From NCBI GenBank assembly GCA_958450365.1, contig CAUEEP010000910.1, positions 467,001 to 531,000 of the forward strand: a DNA stretch of 64,000 nucleotides. Direction: 5' to 3'. This DNA comes from Mesorhabditis belari (Eukaryota; Nematoda; Chromadorea; Rhabditida; Rhabditidae). Position 1 is the stretch's first letter. Every line of letters begins with the position of its first letter. Shown in pieces: positions 1 to 13,700 of the stretch. Both the position numbers and the translations under genes were made by a program. The notes under the pieces were generated by a model. The model saw only the letters and a list, made by a program, of their open reading frames with translations. It made no database searches and was not told where the DNA came from.

Positions 1-783
1 GCCGGCTCACAAGAAGATTCTGGAGCTGCTAGAAGCAAAGAGAAGGAAAACTAGAAGCAAAACTTTGACTTGAGGCTTGACCCGAACTTGACCCGAACTT
101 GACCTGAACTCTGAACTTGACAAAGCGTGGATCTGCTCTCAGCAGGACTTAAGCCTGATCTGATCTGTTAGAAGAAAGGCCTGCATCTGACTTTTACCTG
201 ATTGGCTTGGTTTAAGTAGCCCTGTTCTTGGCTTTGGCTAAAAAAAAAAATCATCAAAAGCTTTCAAAACCAGAATCTCCTTGTCCAAATCCTTACAAAT
301 TCGTATTAATAAATCCATAAACAATTGAAAAACAAGTGAAAGAACTAGTTTTTTCAGCCCTTTTTTCTGAAGGGACTCCCTCTGAGAATCACCAATTATT
401 TGTGTGTTTCGGGAGAGTGACGCCGTCGTCTCGAGTGACCATCAATAATTGAAAAGGCAAAAAAAAAGAGAAGAAGTGGCTTTTAAGGAAAACTTTAAAA
501 TGAAGAGAGAAAAAGCCGTAAGCAATTAGGATAAAACATGGCAAAATGTGTTTAAAGTCTAGCTTTGAGTTGAAAATTCGTCGCAGAGAATTTGAGATTC
601 AAAATTTCGTAGATGTTCAAGAAAAATAGCTTTTTTTAGAGAATTTCAAATCACTTTTGAGCACAGATTCGTTTCGTTCTAAATTTAAAACTTGGAAAAG
701 AGACAATTTTAAACAGCTATAGCCTTGAAATGGGCGAATTTTTGTTAGGAATCCAAGCTTTTTTTTTGGGTTACTAGTTGCTA
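1..783. other. Intergenic, no gene seen
   Basis: AT-rich sequence with short A and T runs. I find no exon with paired splice sites and no RNA gene. The 76-codon minus-strand frame at 617-847 runs into the mariner-type terminus at 784 and has no coding character. Confidence 0.5.
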
Positions 784-1325
784 TTGGGTTGATGAATTGG
801 AAAGTGCCGGCTATTGTCATATGTGACAGTTTGAGCACTTTCTTCAAAAGAAACCCATTTTGGTGTCAATGGAAAAGTTGTAGAGAATCAAAAATCAAGC
901 TTATATCCTAATTTTCAGAACGATTCAAAAACTGGTTTTCAAGAAATGCCAAATTTAAGAAAGAAATGCCAAATTTTCACAAAACTTGCATTTTAAGCGA
1001 AACTACTAAGTGTATCTTTTTGGAAATTTGGCTATAAGCCTAACTTTTGATTCTCTACAACTTTTCTATTGGCACCAAAATGGGTTTCTTTTGAAGAAAG
1101 TGCTCAAACTGGGATCTCCAGTCTCCATCTCCAGTCCTCGATTTTTGAGTCTCACACTTGTCTCACAAACAAACCAAAATCCTACTACGAAAGAGGAATC
1201 CGCAAATGGCCTGTAAAATGGGCAGAAGTCGTCAATAATAATGGAAATTATTTGGAATGAATTCATGGTTTTATGTTGAATAAATTTTAGTTCAAAGCCC
1301 CGCAGTTTTCAATTCACCAACCCAA
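784..1325 (+). mobile_element. Mariner-type MITE, TTGGGTTG family, copy 1
   Basis: The element is about 542 bp, starts TTGGGTTGATGAATTGG and ends with the inverted complement, CAATTCACCAACCCAA, with TA on both sides as for Tc1/mariner insertions. Its right third encodes a short peptide (YYERGIRK, WAEVVN) that matches the C-terminus of the mariner transposase fragment directly to its right. The family therefore appears to be an internal-deletion derivative of that mariner. Related copies lie at 19313-19848, 45020-45560 and 57300-57706. Confidence 0.8.
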
Positions 1326-1850
1326 TATTATCAGAAGGTATTGTCTTGATTTCTGGGATATCGAGGAACTGGTGTACTGGGAGTTGCTGGATAGCAAGAC
1401 GACCCTTCATGCAATCAAATACAATGAACAATTGGAAAAGGTGAATGAATCCCTAAAGAAGAATAGGCCCTTCAAATCAAAGTTCGTTCTCCTCCATGAC
1501 AACGCGCATGTTGCAAAACTGACTCGCTCTAAAATAAACAGCCTTGGTTGGGAACTTTTGGCACATCCCCCATACAGTCCGGACCTTGCCCCTTCAGATT
1601 ACTATTTATTCCGGACCATCAGTAATGAGCTTGCGGGAGAACACTTCGATTGGGAAGAAGCAGTCAAAAACTGGCTCGAAAAGTTTTTCGATTCAAAACC
1701 AAAATCGTAGTACGAAAGAGGAATCCGCAAATTGCCTGTAAAATGGGCAGAAGTCGTCAAGAGTAGTGGAAACTATTTGGAAAGAAGTTATGACTTTATG
1801 TTGAAGGATTTTTGGTTCAAAGTCCGGCAGTTTTCAATTCACCAACCCAA
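1326..1850 (+). pseudogene. Mariner transposase, C-terminal fragment
   Basis: The frame at 1372-1710 carries the mariner catalytic landmarks: YWELL, LLHDNA (second Asp) and HPPYSPDLAPSDY (third Asp), then the C-terminal block FFDSKPKS. A stop (TAG) at 1708 interrupts the frame before YERGIRKLPVKW, which continues in the same frame. The N-terminal DNA-binding domain and the first catalytic Asp are missing. Between the second and third Asp I count 32 residues instead of the mariner 34, because HDNARPHVA reads HDNAHVA, so the active site spacing is damaged. The right terminus, ACCAACCCAA, ends at 1850. It is a dead copy, abutting the MITE at 784-1325. Confidence 0.85.
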
Positions 1851-2118
1851 TACATTATGCTAGTTAATAGCGGTTCAGAAATTTCAATTTTTGACTGTTA
1901 AAGTATAATAACACAGAAATCAAAAATTTAAAACTGTATGCAAAATCTAAAACCTTATCCAAATTACTAAAACGAACACATTTAGCATTTCGATTAGTCG
2001 AGACTTTAGCCGTGAAAATGTTTGGTTTAGAGCTGAGACACAAAGACACACAAAAAGACCCAAAGAAAATGAGAAAATGAGGAACGGACGTAGCGGAACA
2101 CATGTGGTTATTGTTTAG

Positions 2119-2273
2119 AGAGGAATAGGTGAAAAAGAAGAAAATTTGGGGAGAAAGATTGAAGACTTGGAGAGAGAATTCGATGAAAATCCCTTTGTCG
2201 CTGGATGCCATCTGGCCACCTCTTTTCACCACTCTTTTCCCCCTAATTTGACCCCTCCCCTCAGTCCGGGCAA
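2119..2273 (+). CDS. Candidate orphan exon, unidentified
   Basis: A TTGTTTAG acceptor at 2111-2118 and a GTGAGT donor at 2274 bound an open stretch of 51 codons. It begins RGIGEKEENLG, is charged in the first half (KIEDLEREFDE) and ends proline-rich (PPNLTPPLSPG). No neighbouring exon with a matching phase was found and I do not recognise the peptide. It may be chance, or a regulatory stretch, since the flanking DNA has several GA-rich runs. Confidence 0.2.
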
Positions 2274-4057
2274 GTGAGTCACGGTTGAGCGAATGGCAAT
2301 GAGAATTTCGGGGAATAGTTGAGCGCGATTTGGGCTTACAAGGCTTACAAGGGGCTTACAATCAAAGCCTGAAGCTAGGTCCTAACCTGGCCTAGCTTCA
2401 TCTAAATCTAGATCATAAATATCATAAACATAAATAGAGCCTAGATCCGTCAAAAGCCAGGCTTAGACTAGGTTAACCGATAAGTCTTTGGTCGATAAAG
2501 CCGACGCTTTTTTACACTAGCGCTTATAAATGAAAAGTTTATCGATTGACCTATGGCTGCTCTAAAAAGGAAATGTTCATTGTGAACTTTCCTTCTTTTT
2601 AAGCCAATTTGAGTCCATTCCGAAGCCACTCTCCAGTCCAAATTCAAGTGCAAAAACTCGTTTTTCGTAAAACTCAATAACAGGCTCTACAAAGAAATCG
2701 GCTGAACAGATTATTCTGCGGATTTGCCTAACTGCACTCTAGCTTTGATGTATTTGTGTTAGCACTTTTGTGCACAAAGTACACTATAAAGAGGAGTACA
2801 GTAAGTGTAAGTTACTTCAAACAGAGGACTCAATATCACTGTAATTGAATTGGGAAAACAGAAATGGTAAACAATTAGGAAAACAGAAACGGAAAACGAT
2901 TAGGAAAACAGAAACGTGGCCTTTCTGGTGCCTTCAAAGTTTGATCTTCAAAGAATTCTATAGACTACTTACTCTATAGACTACTTATAAGTAAAATTTG
3001 ATATCGTAGTATAAAAATGTTGAATTTTACAAGCAATATGTACGAGAAAAGCAGGTGATTTAATTGTAGACAGAGAAAAAGGTAGTTTCGGGCATAATTG
3101 AGATGTTTGTTTGTTTGAACTCTTAACGATCCGCATCAAAATTCGATAGAAAAGCGGTGGACAAAAAGGGTAAATTTTTTTGATTCAATAGACATTCAAT
3201 CAAAAGCAAAATGGGGCAAAAGAAGCAAAAAACTTGAACAGAAAAAAGAAGTAGTGAACGTTTTTGGGGTGAATGAAAGGCTGATCAAGCTTTTGGATAA
3301 GTTATAAAAACTCCGATGAACTGACGAGCACACAAAGTTGAACTTTGAACTTAAATGAAATGGAAAAGCACCTTTTCTAGTGCACTGACAATGCGTAATT
3401 CGTTTTTCTCACGCCGACAATGTAAAATTTTACTGGAAAAAGGCAGATTGAGAAGGATCCGGTTTGCCAGAAGAGGTGCGTCTCCGTTTTTGTATCCAGA
3501 ATACACCACCAGGCGCTACCGGATCACTGTTTCAAGAACACAACAAGTTAGACTTCAAAAAAAGAACACAAAGGACAAATTGAAAAGCTAAAGCTAGCAA
3601 AAAGAGGCTGGTGCTAATGTGAAGAAGAATCGAACTCGAACAACAATAAAAAGTGGTGGCAGAGAGGAAAGGAGATGGATGAGGACAGAGATCTGGTTCT
3701 GTGGGAAAGAGGGTGGCTCTGCGATCTGTCCATTCTTGCAATAAATGTCAGTGTAAAATGGCTGAGAAATGGACGAATGGAAAGGGTGAGTAAGCAAGCA
3801 TTTGACAACCATTTGACAATGCAATAAGGGTGCAACAAGGGTGACAATGGGAATGTAATGAGTAAGTTGCAACTATGAAACACCACGATTTTGACTAGTG
3901 CACGAGGGTAAGGTAAGCCAAAATGTTAGCCATTGGAAACAAAGCTAATGCCAGTTTACTGCAAGCTAATGCCAGTTTACAGCCTCTAAAACCTAAAGCA
4001 GAAATCTGGATAAGCATACTAGGTTAATGCAAAAGAAATTTTGGGTTTTTACAAATA
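2274..4057. other. Intergenic, no gene seen
   Basis: Short local duplications (for example GGAAAACAGAAACG at about 2870-2915) and AT-rich DNA. The 78-codon basic frame at 3355-3591 has no homology I recognise and no matched splice sites. Confidence 0.45.
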
Positions 4058-4925
4058 TTAAAGGGGGTATTAATCGCGGCCGGGTGACCATAAAATTTTT
4101 TTACGCCAACCACCTGTTTTTTTATTTTAATATCGCTGATTTAATTATAAAAGAATAAAAATCACCCGGCTAGAGTGATTTGATGGGTTTACAACTTTTT
4201 GGAGACGCTGCAAGGCTCGCGTAGTTCATCTACAAGGTAAGTGCGAAAGTAAAGCAAAAGTCAGGCATTATGTTTTCTTTTTGTTTTCTTTAGCCTTTCG
4301 ATCTACATTTTTGGTTTTTAACATCTCTAGATGCCTTTTTCAAGATGGAGATTTTATTTTTAGATAATGCAAAAGATCATTAAGCTAATCTAGCTTATGG
4401 TTTTCTAAATACTCTTGTTTTTTCGAAAGCCAAGAAAACTTATGTTAGGAAACAAAAGAAAACCACAATCGAATGGAAAAAAAAGCTCTAATTGCGTCAA
4501 TCAAAGCGCTGAAGATGGGGGAGATCCAGTCATTTCTGTTGAGGATGCGCTGGAAATTGACTAAGATAGGAAGCCAATCTGAGAAACTGCTGTACTTGAG
4601 CGAAGATGAAAGTGAGCAAGAGGAAGAATTATAGATTAACAACTTATTTGTATTGTTTTTTGTGCTTTTTATTTTGTTTTTAAATTTATCTGCAATTAAA
4701 ACTCGATCGATCTAGACTGTGCTGAGGTGTCTGAGTGACGATCTTGTTTTTTTTCCAAGCCTTGCAACGTCTCCAAAAAGTTGTAAACCCATCAAATCAC
4801 TCTAGCCGGGTGATTTTTATTCTTTTTATAATTAAATCAGCGATATTAAAATAAAAAAACAGGTGGTTGGCGTAAAAAAAATTTTATGGTCACCCGGCCG
4901 CGATTAATACCCCCCCCCCCTTTAA
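4058..4925. mobile_element. Long inverted-repeat element, about 868 bp
   Basis: Two terminal inverted repeats of about 155 bp (roughly 4060-4218 and 4760-4922) enclose about 540 bp of non-coding DNA. The repeats run from a TTAAAGGGGG end through GCGGCCGGGTGACC and TCACCCGGCTAGAG to GGAGACG. The outer ends are runs of G (left) and C (right). No transposase frame lies inside, so this is a non-autonomous element. A diverged left end seems present near 21993 (GGGGGTAACAATCGTGGCC). Confidence 0.8.
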
Positions 4926-4969
4926 ATTAAATCGAAATCCCTTTAGGTAATAATTTATTCTAAGCAATA

Positions 4970-5640
4970 AGCACTATCGTTGTCTATGGCGGTAATAAAC
5001 GATAAGCCCTATCGTTATCTATAACATCCCTCCAACGTCGCTTCAGATTACGGATCCCCTTTTCGAAGAACTCTTGATTCTGTGATTGAAAGTAGTCGGT
5101 CACCCAAAGCTCGACCTCTTCTCGACTCGAATTCTTAAACTCGCAATTCGCAAGAGAATGTTGCATTGATCTGAAGAGGTGAATGATAATAAGTCTGGAC
5201 TATATGACGCATGTGGTTAGACCTTCCATCCTAATTCCTCTAACTTCATACAAGCTTTCGCTTTTGAGCTGGCACGTTGACAGAGTCGGGGAAAATTGAG
5301 AGTCGAGGGAATTAAAACCTTTTGACGCAAAAATTCGTCAACCATCTTGAGTTGTTGAATAAAATAAGGTGAATCAGCTGTTTTTTCGGGCTCTAATAAT
5401 CCGAAATAAACAAGCCCGTTGTTGTTCCACTAGACAACATCACTTTGTGCCCATGATAATCCGGCTTTGGAGTTCGAATTGGCATTTGACCCTTGCTGAG
5501 CCATTGTCTTTTTCGATAAGTGCTATCGAAGTGAATCCACTTCTCGTCCATCGTCAAGATATTCTCAAAAATGGCTTCTTTTCGACTTGAGAAGCAAGAT
5601 ATGGCTGATCGAAACGCGACTCCACCTATCTAAAGCTCTG
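4970..5640 (-). pseudogene. Degenerate mariner transposase
   Basis: On the minus strand, broken frames carry mariner blocks in the correct order: MDEKWIHFDS (first catalytic Asp, about 5545-5575), KPDYHGHKVM, and near the left end a C-terminal block with EFFEKGIRNLKRRW and VIDNDRAY (frame 4984-5166). Several stops and shifts separate them and the region of the third Asp is not recognisable. It is a different mariner lineage from the fragment at 1326-1850, since GIRNLKRRW replaces GIRKLPVKW. Confidence 0.75.
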
Positions 5641-5665
5641 ACTTAGAATCTAAAGCCCTGATTTA

Positions 5666-6186
5666 TTGGGTTGGGGAGAATGAGTCGGCGCCAAACTTTA
5701 AAGGGACTTTTTGCACACATAAAGCCTTCTTTAAACATACGTTTGGTTTCATCAAAAGGATCCACTATTTCTCTACAAAATCACTTTTGAGAGATTCCAC
5801 AAAGCTTTTCTTTCGTGGAGTTTATGAGCTTCCAAACGCAGCTGGTTAAAATGGCAAAGAGTCCGACTCATCATTTGAACAGTTTCTTTCACATAAACCT
5901 TCTTTGGTGTTTATATAAAAAAGATAGAGCACATTCAATTACTTAAGTTGCCAAATTTGCAGGAAGATCCCACCAATGGTTTTTTCTAGATCACAGTTTG
6001 TAGTTTTTGTGAAAAAAATGGCTTTTTCTTGAGCGGAGGCGCTGTTTGAATTTTCTTTTAAATGTCATTTTGTAGAGAATTAGTTAACCATTCTATGAGT
6101 ATCAAACGCATATTATTTGACGAAGTCGAATAGAAGTTTCAGACATTTTTTTGATTTTCGGCGCCGACTCATTCTCCCCAACCCAA
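5666..6186. mobile_element. Mariner-type MITE with GGCGCC termini
   Basis: The element is bounded by TTGGGTTGGGGAGAATG and its inverted complement, CATTCTCCCCAACCCAA, with TA on each side. The termini continue as AGTCGGCGCC. It shares the TTGGGTTG start with the 784-1325 family but the interior differs. It follows the degenerate mariner at 4970-5640 almost directly. A related interior stretch recurs at 62819-63056. Confidence 0.8.
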
Positions 6187-7276
6187 TAGAATCTAAAGCT
6201 CTGACTTAGAATCTAAAGCTAATATCAATTAAAAAGTGAAAACTCTGACTTAGAAAAAGAGTAAAAATAAAGTAAATATCCAAGAGTACAAATATACAAA
6301 AAAAATTAAATAAGATTTACAGATTAAAAAATCAAACATTTATAAGGATCGAAATTTCTTTTGCATCAATTTAGTAAGCAAATGGATCAAAATGGATTTA
6401 AACTTATTAACACTTTAAAACTTTTTAAATCTTCGCTTGAGCACGTTCGACAATTCCAATTAGCTTGAATCTTTGAATCTTTGAATCTTTGAATCTTTGA
6501 ATTTCTTTTCATTTCTTTCTTCATTTCATTCCTTAACAATGGGAATGAAGCAGTTTTACAATAATCGATTGGAATAGTTTAATGGAATTGTAATGGAATA
6601 TTGTAAGGTTTATGAATGGATATAAAAATGCTGGCTGGGCTTGCCTAAGATCAACAAAGTCTAAGTCTAACCGACTTAGACTTTGTTGATCTTTATATTG
6701 CTTGGAAAAAAGCGTAGAGCGTTCAAAGCTTTCAAAGAAAAAAGCGTTCAAAAGATTCCAGACGCTAATTAACATTTAAACTATTTAATACAAATGTTTA
6801 CCCAAGTAAACCTGCATAGAAATGAGTGCTGTTATCTGCGATGTGTAATTAGAGCCATGCAAAAATGCTCTCCTTTTTTCAACGATCAAGTGGAACGTTT
6901 TGAGGCTTTTTTTGGCTTTGAGGGGTAAATGGAGAGAGAAATGAACGAATAGGAGTGTTTTTTTTAGTGAAATCATCTAAGCGATCAGGTTTTCTTCTCA
7001 GCAAACTTCTTCAAAACTAACTTGTTTTCTCTTTCTAGAAACAGTTCGTAAACTGGAGTTACAGCTGGGAAAACGTTTTCTTTATTGATTTGCAATTTGA
7101 TTTGCAATTTGATTTGATCTAAACTTTTACTTAAAGTTTAAAGAAGTTGAAATTTGTAAATACACTTGCTTCAAAAACCCTAGACAAGCCAACGATAGTG
7201 GAAATCTATGCAAGAATTTAACCATTGATTGATTGTCGGTGATTGTCGGACGCTCACGTTAAGCCACAAAATTAAT
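6187..7276. other. Intergenic, no gene seen
   Basis: AT-rich DNA with short direct repeats such as four copies of GAATCTTT near 6470-6500 and a small inverted repeat around 6645-6690 (CTAAGTCTAACC/GACTTAGACTTTG). No coding signal. Confidence 0.45.
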
Positions 7277-7434
7277 GATTCAAAGAACGTTTCAAAGAAC
7301 GATTCAAAGAACGATTCAAAGAACGATTCAAAGAACGATTCAAAGAACGATTCAAAGAACGATTCAAAGAACGTTTCAAAGAACGATTCAAAGAACGTTT
7401 CAAAGAACGATTCAAAGAACGATTCAAAGAACAA
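7277..7434. repeat. 12-bp minisatellite, about 13 copies
   Basis: Tandem GATTCAAAGAAC units, a few with GTTTCAAAGAAC. Because 12 is a multiple of 3, all frames stay open on both strands (peptides such as NDSK repeats), which creates spurious reading frames here. Confidence 0.95.
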
Positions 7435-7560
7435 ATTTCAAGAATTCGCTTTTAGTTTACTATGACGAAAAAAGCAATGATAGACAGAAAACAGTTTGGT
7501 TTTGGTTTTCGAAAGTGTTTCAGGGTAATCAGATAATCACGAAATTCAAGCGTTCACATA

Positions 7561-7792
7561 CACTACTGGACAATGAAATATGATATTTGAAAAAAGATCG
7601 TCACTTTCGCGCGTCTGTAACTCCCTTGTCTTTACCGTATTTCTAAATATTAATATTACCATTGTGTAGCCCTTGAAAAGAGCTTTCAGAAAATGTATAA
7701 CACTAATAGTCTAAACTCAAAGACAAGGGAGTTACAGACGCGCGAAAGTGACGATAGTTTTTTCAAATATCATATTTTATTGTCCAGTACTG
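7561..7792. mobile_element. Short Tc1-like MITE, 232 bp
   Basis: Inverted repeats of about 75 bp begin CACTACTGGACAAT on the left and end ATTGTCCAGTACTG on the right, with TA on both sides. The repeats continue through CACTTTCGCGCGTCTG. There is no coding sequence. The CAGTACTGGACAAT terminus is typical of Tc1-like elements. Confidence 0.8.
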
Positions 7793-10700
7793 TATTTAGC
7801 AAAGTTCAAAGAGTGATATTTCACAAAGAACCGCTCAAACTAGAAGTCTGAAATTATTACTGAAGAAATTTTTTGGTTTGTTCATTCTATTTCTATTGCT
7901 TTCTATTGCGAGAGGCTTAATGGGCAGCTAATTTCTGCGACATTTTGATCAGCTTAGTCGGTTCTATAACTTCTTGGGTGTCTGGCGATTGGCGGTGGCG
8001 AGCTGGAGTACTGGAGTACTTTCCTTGTTCTCACATACGCAGTTTAAAAAGCGATTTTGAATCACGCGAAAATGAATCACTGTATCAGAAAGGGTGTGTT
8101 TTCATTTAATTATAAAAAAAGAATTGGAAGATGAATAGGTTTAGTAAAAGGTTGAAAGTTTCGATTCGGTTCGATTGAGTTGAAGTTTATATATTAATAG
8201 AACCAATTTATATTTACATTTATATTAATAGAACAAAGTTGAAAGGTGTTTTGATTGAAAAATTGTAGATTCCGAGAGATTCAAATAGCTGATTCAAATA
8301 GCTGCCACTCGAAAACGAAAACGATTGAACTACTCAAAACAAACAAAAGGAAGCTATTGTTAATCGAAAATCAAAAAAATTAAAGATTCAACAATGAAGA
8401 AAGAACAAGAAAGACAATGTGGTAAATTTTTTAAGGTGAACGCCCACGTTTTTCTTTTTTTGTCCCTTTTGCAAATGTATGCATGTCAACAAAGAAAAAT
8501 GAACTAAATTCTCGTCAAATTCAAAGCCAAATGTCTCAAATTGCAGCTTCATTCAAATTCTAATTCAACCTAGGTAACTGCTTAAACCTAGGTAACTGCT
8601 TAAAATAGCTAGAAAACAGTTACTAAAGCTTAAATACATACCAAATCAAGAATATACGCCGTTAAAAACCTAGAAGCGAAACTTAGTGCGCTCTAAGTCA
8701 ATAGAGATGAATGTACACAACTTTTACGTATTCTTCAAAAGACAAACCAAGTTCTAAATTTTAAACAAAACTCACGTCTCTCCTTGAATATATTCCAGTC
8801 GTTTCTCTACTTGACTCCTAGCTTCGGCAAGTTCAACCTTAAAAGTAATAACTCGATATACTCTAAAGTAATACCAACCTTCACTAAAACGGCACCAATC
8901 AGCTTGAAAACCTTCGATTCATCACCCAAAAGATCGAGTTCCTAAACGAAAACAAAGTTTTACTTTTAAAAGACAAAACAAACTTTCTTTGACCATTTGA
9001 TTCTCGGTAAGCTGACTTTCTAGCGTTTGTCGGTTGGTCATAAGGTTGGTCATTTACAAATAGAAAGTCATAAGCAATAAGCAAGCTTTATAAGCAAGCT
9101 TTTATAAGCAAGCTTGAGATCACTAGGTACTTTAATAATATACCATTCCGAAAAGAACCTATTGATCACCCAGGATCAGTACTGAATACTATTATCAAGC
9201 ATTTCCATTGCTCCATTCATAATAATATAATTGTTTTGATGAAGTTTTATGTAGAAATGATTTAAGTAAATCAATTTATCAATAATTTATCGTAATTTTA
9301 TCAAATGTTAAAAGATAAAATCAGCTTTTCAAGTCACTTTCAATCTCGATTAGCTATTTTTGGTTTAACAGAATGTAGAATTTGTAGAAAAGATAGATAA
9401 ATTTAAGGCAAAGCAGCTCTTCCCAAGCATTTGAGCATAGTAAAGCACAGGAAACGCGAAAGATGGCTTCGCTTTTTAGATGGTACATGAAATACTCAGC
9501 TGTGAATTTGTAATCGGGGGTTTTCGAGGTCAGGGAATCAATTGGAGCTACATTTTATTGATTAGAACTCTGAAATTTAATTATTATTGTAGTAACAAAG
9601 TAACATTTCATCAAGCTGAATAAACATTGAGCTTTCAATGAAAAGAAGACCAGCAGTTTGTTGGTGAAAAGGCACGAAAAGCACGAAAAAAACAAATAGT
9701 GTCATCTAAAAGGAGAGTTTCGTGGAAGAAAGAAAAAGCGACACGAAATCAGATCAAAGTGGGAAGATCGGAGAGATTGAAAGAGGCGAGGGAAAGAGGA
9801 GGAGACGGGGATTTCGGGGAACGACTATTCAACCCTCTTCTTCTCCCTAAAACACCATCGCCACACATCACTCGCACTAGCCTAGCCTCAAACTTCATTG
9901 GACTAGCCTCAAACTTCATTGGACTAGCCTCAAACTTCATTGGACTAGCCTCAAACTTCATTGGACTAGCCTCAAACTTCATTGGACTAGCCTCAAACTT
10001 CATTGGACTAGCCTCAAACTTCATTGGACTAGCCTCAAACTTCATTGGACTAGCCTCAAACTTCATTGGATATTTTGTTGGATAACATTGGATCAAAATT
10101 GTGTTCAAGTCAAAAAATCCCTATTTTAGTGTACTCAATTCTTCGTTTTATTGCAAAAACTAATTAATCTAAAGTCCTAAATTGTTTGCACAAACCGGGG
10201 GAGCTGAATGGAGATGGGAAAGGATTGGGTATGGATATAAATCCGATCTACCTAAGGATATCGACTAGCACAAAGCATTCACAGAGCCGCACAAAGTATC
10301 CACCCAACCTCCAAGTCTTTTATGTCACTAATTCACTTTTATCTATACTATATGAACATAGGTTATTGGACATTTAATACGCTCCCAACTCCTTTACAAT
10401 TGGTAATCTAACTTTGAGCCCAAATATCTTGGTGTTGGGCTGTTCAATTTAAATATTCTTGGTATCATTCGATTCGCCAAGTCTTTCTCTATCGATTAGT
10501 ATAAAAAGTATTGAAATTGGACAACCAAACACCAAGATATTTGAGCTCAAAGTTAGATTGTTAATGGCAAAGGGGGCGCGTATCAAATGTCACAAGATAA
10601 TGAACATAGTCTTCTAATAAAATCCAATACTCTACTAAATGGTGAATAAGTGAAGAATACGAAAAGAAGACCGGGCAAAAAGATCTATAAAGCTTTTATA

Positions 10701-13700
10701 GATCTGTTGTCATAATTTCACAGCTCTGTCATTTCCTAAACACACCGAATCTTGGTTGTTATTGATAGTTGATTCATTTCCTGTTCTTTTCACACTTCCA
10801 ATTATTTCTAGATGTGAAGAAAGACTGAAATGAAGAGGAAAAAACGAGAAAACTGATAATCCTTCAAACAAACTTTGCAGTAAAATTATCGAAATCGTTG
10901 TCGATCTTTTCCATACATTTCTTTCTTTTCTCCATGCATTCTCCCACCTCAAATCGTCCCTTTCATCCCTCGAAACAGCCTTTTTCCCTTTTCCCCTTTT
11001 TCCTTCTTTTTTCCTTCTTTTTTCCTTCTTTTTCCCTTCCTTTTTTATCTCCTTTGTGTTTCATCTTTTGTACGTTCGCGGCTTAGACCCTCTTGCTTTG
11101 CGCGAATCGTTCAAGGACACACAAAAACGACACATTTTCGTAGCTCCTTGAATTGTAGCTCATTGAATTCAGTTTATGGAATTTTATAATCAAATTTCGG
11201 ACGATGAAATCCATCATTTGCAAGTAAAAAAGGAGATAAAAGTTTTATTTTCGATGCAAGTGCAAATGAATGAAATACAATGCAATGAAATACAAAAAAG
11301 AATCCTTTTCTAAACTTTTGTCTCCAACTCTTTGAACTCGAACACTTTCGCCATCACTTTGCCATTATCCGTGGCTTGAACGACCTCTCCGATGTAAGTG
11401 GCGGCTGCTTCCATGTATCTGGAAAGGAGAACTGTAGGCTTTGATACTTCAAAATGTTTAGTATGGTGTTCAGCGATGGTTTTCAGCGATCACCCACTTG
11501 GTAAAAACTTTCTCGTCGCTAAGATCGACGATGTCATGGCAAAGTTTTCCGTGACAGTCCTTCACTGATGTCCACCCGGCTTGAGCCATTTGAGTGTTTG
11601 CGGCTAAAAGATAATTAATTCCATCTACAACTCAAAGTTCAAATGAGAAGCGCTTGTCTTTGTGATCATTTGTGATCTTCTCTTTGTGATCATTTTCTTT
11701 TTCCCTTGAAAACGAACCAATCATAGCTAGAATGAAGTTGGTTGGATCGAGTTTTGAGTCAGCCGCTGAGAGGATCTCTCCTTCAAGAATTTTCCGAGCA
11801 AAATCTGCAAATACAAACGATAATTCGACTTCTTAAAGTTCGATATTTGCGTCAGAAGTATTTCAAAATAAACCCGGTTCAGCGGCAGCCGGCCTAGCCA
11901 CTCCAACTCCGTCACAAGCTTGCTCATCAATCGCGCGAACCATTCCCCAAGCGGTGCGGAAACCGCCAGTCACATACATTTTTGTTCGCTTGAAGATGGG
12001 ACGGAGCTGAAAGTCAGCGAATTTTTTCAATCCAATAATAGAACACCAGCCGAAAAAACCCGCCCAACGGGCAGAAAAACGGGATAATGAATGATAAATT
12101 CTCGATAAATTCTCGCTGAATGTTTTGGGCCGCTTTTTTTCGCCATGGCGCAGTCGGGAGCGCGCTTGTCTACGGCTCACACGATCCGGGTTCGACTCTC
12201 GGCTGTGTCGTGACTTTTGATTTTTTAAAAAACGAAATTTGAGATGCACAACTACATAGAATTCTAAGCCTAAGAAACGAAAAATCATGCAAATCGACCC
12301 ACGGGGAGCCGAGGACTCGCGCGTACAGACCGACGGACGGACAGACACTTGCCTTTTATATATAGTAAAAGCTACGCGGATGATTTGATAAGATTTACAT
12401 TAAATTCCCGCTCTTAAATGTAAATTTGGCGTGAAATGCAAATTGGGCGGCTGTTGTCAATTTGAAAGTCGAATAACTCGGCAGGAAATGACAGGCTTTA
12501 CAAACGGACTTCAGATTCGGAATCAAGGAGTTTTCAGCCGCCTAGCTCAATAGCTCGAATAAAAGTCACGGACAGACGGACAGACCGACAGACGGATGGT
12601 GTTATATATATATTAAATACAGCTTGATAAAGGTTAAATCAATAATAGGTCTAATCTTAAATTACAAGTTAGTTTCGGGAAAGAACAAGAAAAGCTGAGC
12701 TTGGACTTGCATGGCTTGATTTTCCAATAACACAGCTGCTAGGGCAGCCGACAACTCACGCGTACAGACAAACGGACGGACGGACCCTGTTCTTTTATAT
12801 ATAGTAGATAGATAGAATTTCTTTACCCATAGAGAAACCGAATCCGTGATTTTCCTCACTCAAAAAGTGTAAAAACAAAGGAAGCAAAAAAGATTGCATC
12901 GAGCCGGGATCAAACCCGAGACTAACGAAGCCCAACGTTGCTCAACGTTGCTCAACTTGGCAAATCGGATGCCAGCACACACTACCACTCGGCCACGCGC
13001 GAGCATCTATTATCTAATTTCACTTTTTAGAAAAAACAGTCAAGTTATGTGTCAAATATTATTCGATTTTTGGAAAGTACATAAATTTTTGGATATAATA
13101 GTCAAATTTTTAATCCGATTGGTTTAGCCGTTTTTTCTAAAACAGCGGAACGGACAGACAGACTCTATTGGAGACAGACTATTGGAACCGTATTGGAACC
13201 GTATTGGAACCGTATTAGATCAAAAAACGTATTAGATCGTATTAGATCGGACAGACAGACTAAAAAGTAGAAGGATTTTTGTATTTCGTTATTATTTTTA
13301 TAACGAATAACATATTTACAAAGTTTTGGGGGCAAAAGCGGCGGCTTAAGCACAAAAATATTTGCAAAAAACGCGTGATTTCATAGTTTTTTTTAGTAGT
13401 ACATACCTCATCAGTGAACTCCAAGAAGAAAGCTTCACGTTGTCTCGTCGAGTCGCGCGAGTGATGCATTTCAATGTGCTCATAGGTTCCACCAGACATT
13501 TCAATGAAATCAAAGCCGAGAGCCTAAATTTGAAGAGAAAATTGAATAAGATATATTGGCAGAAAGTTTGTTTCGCGTGTGGAATACTTTTAAAAGCCTT
13601 TTAAAGTCTTTTAAACCCTTTTAAAGTCTTTTAAAGCCTTTTAAAGTCTTTTAAAGTCTTTTAAAGCCTTTTAAAGCCTTTTAAAGCCTTTTAAAGCCTT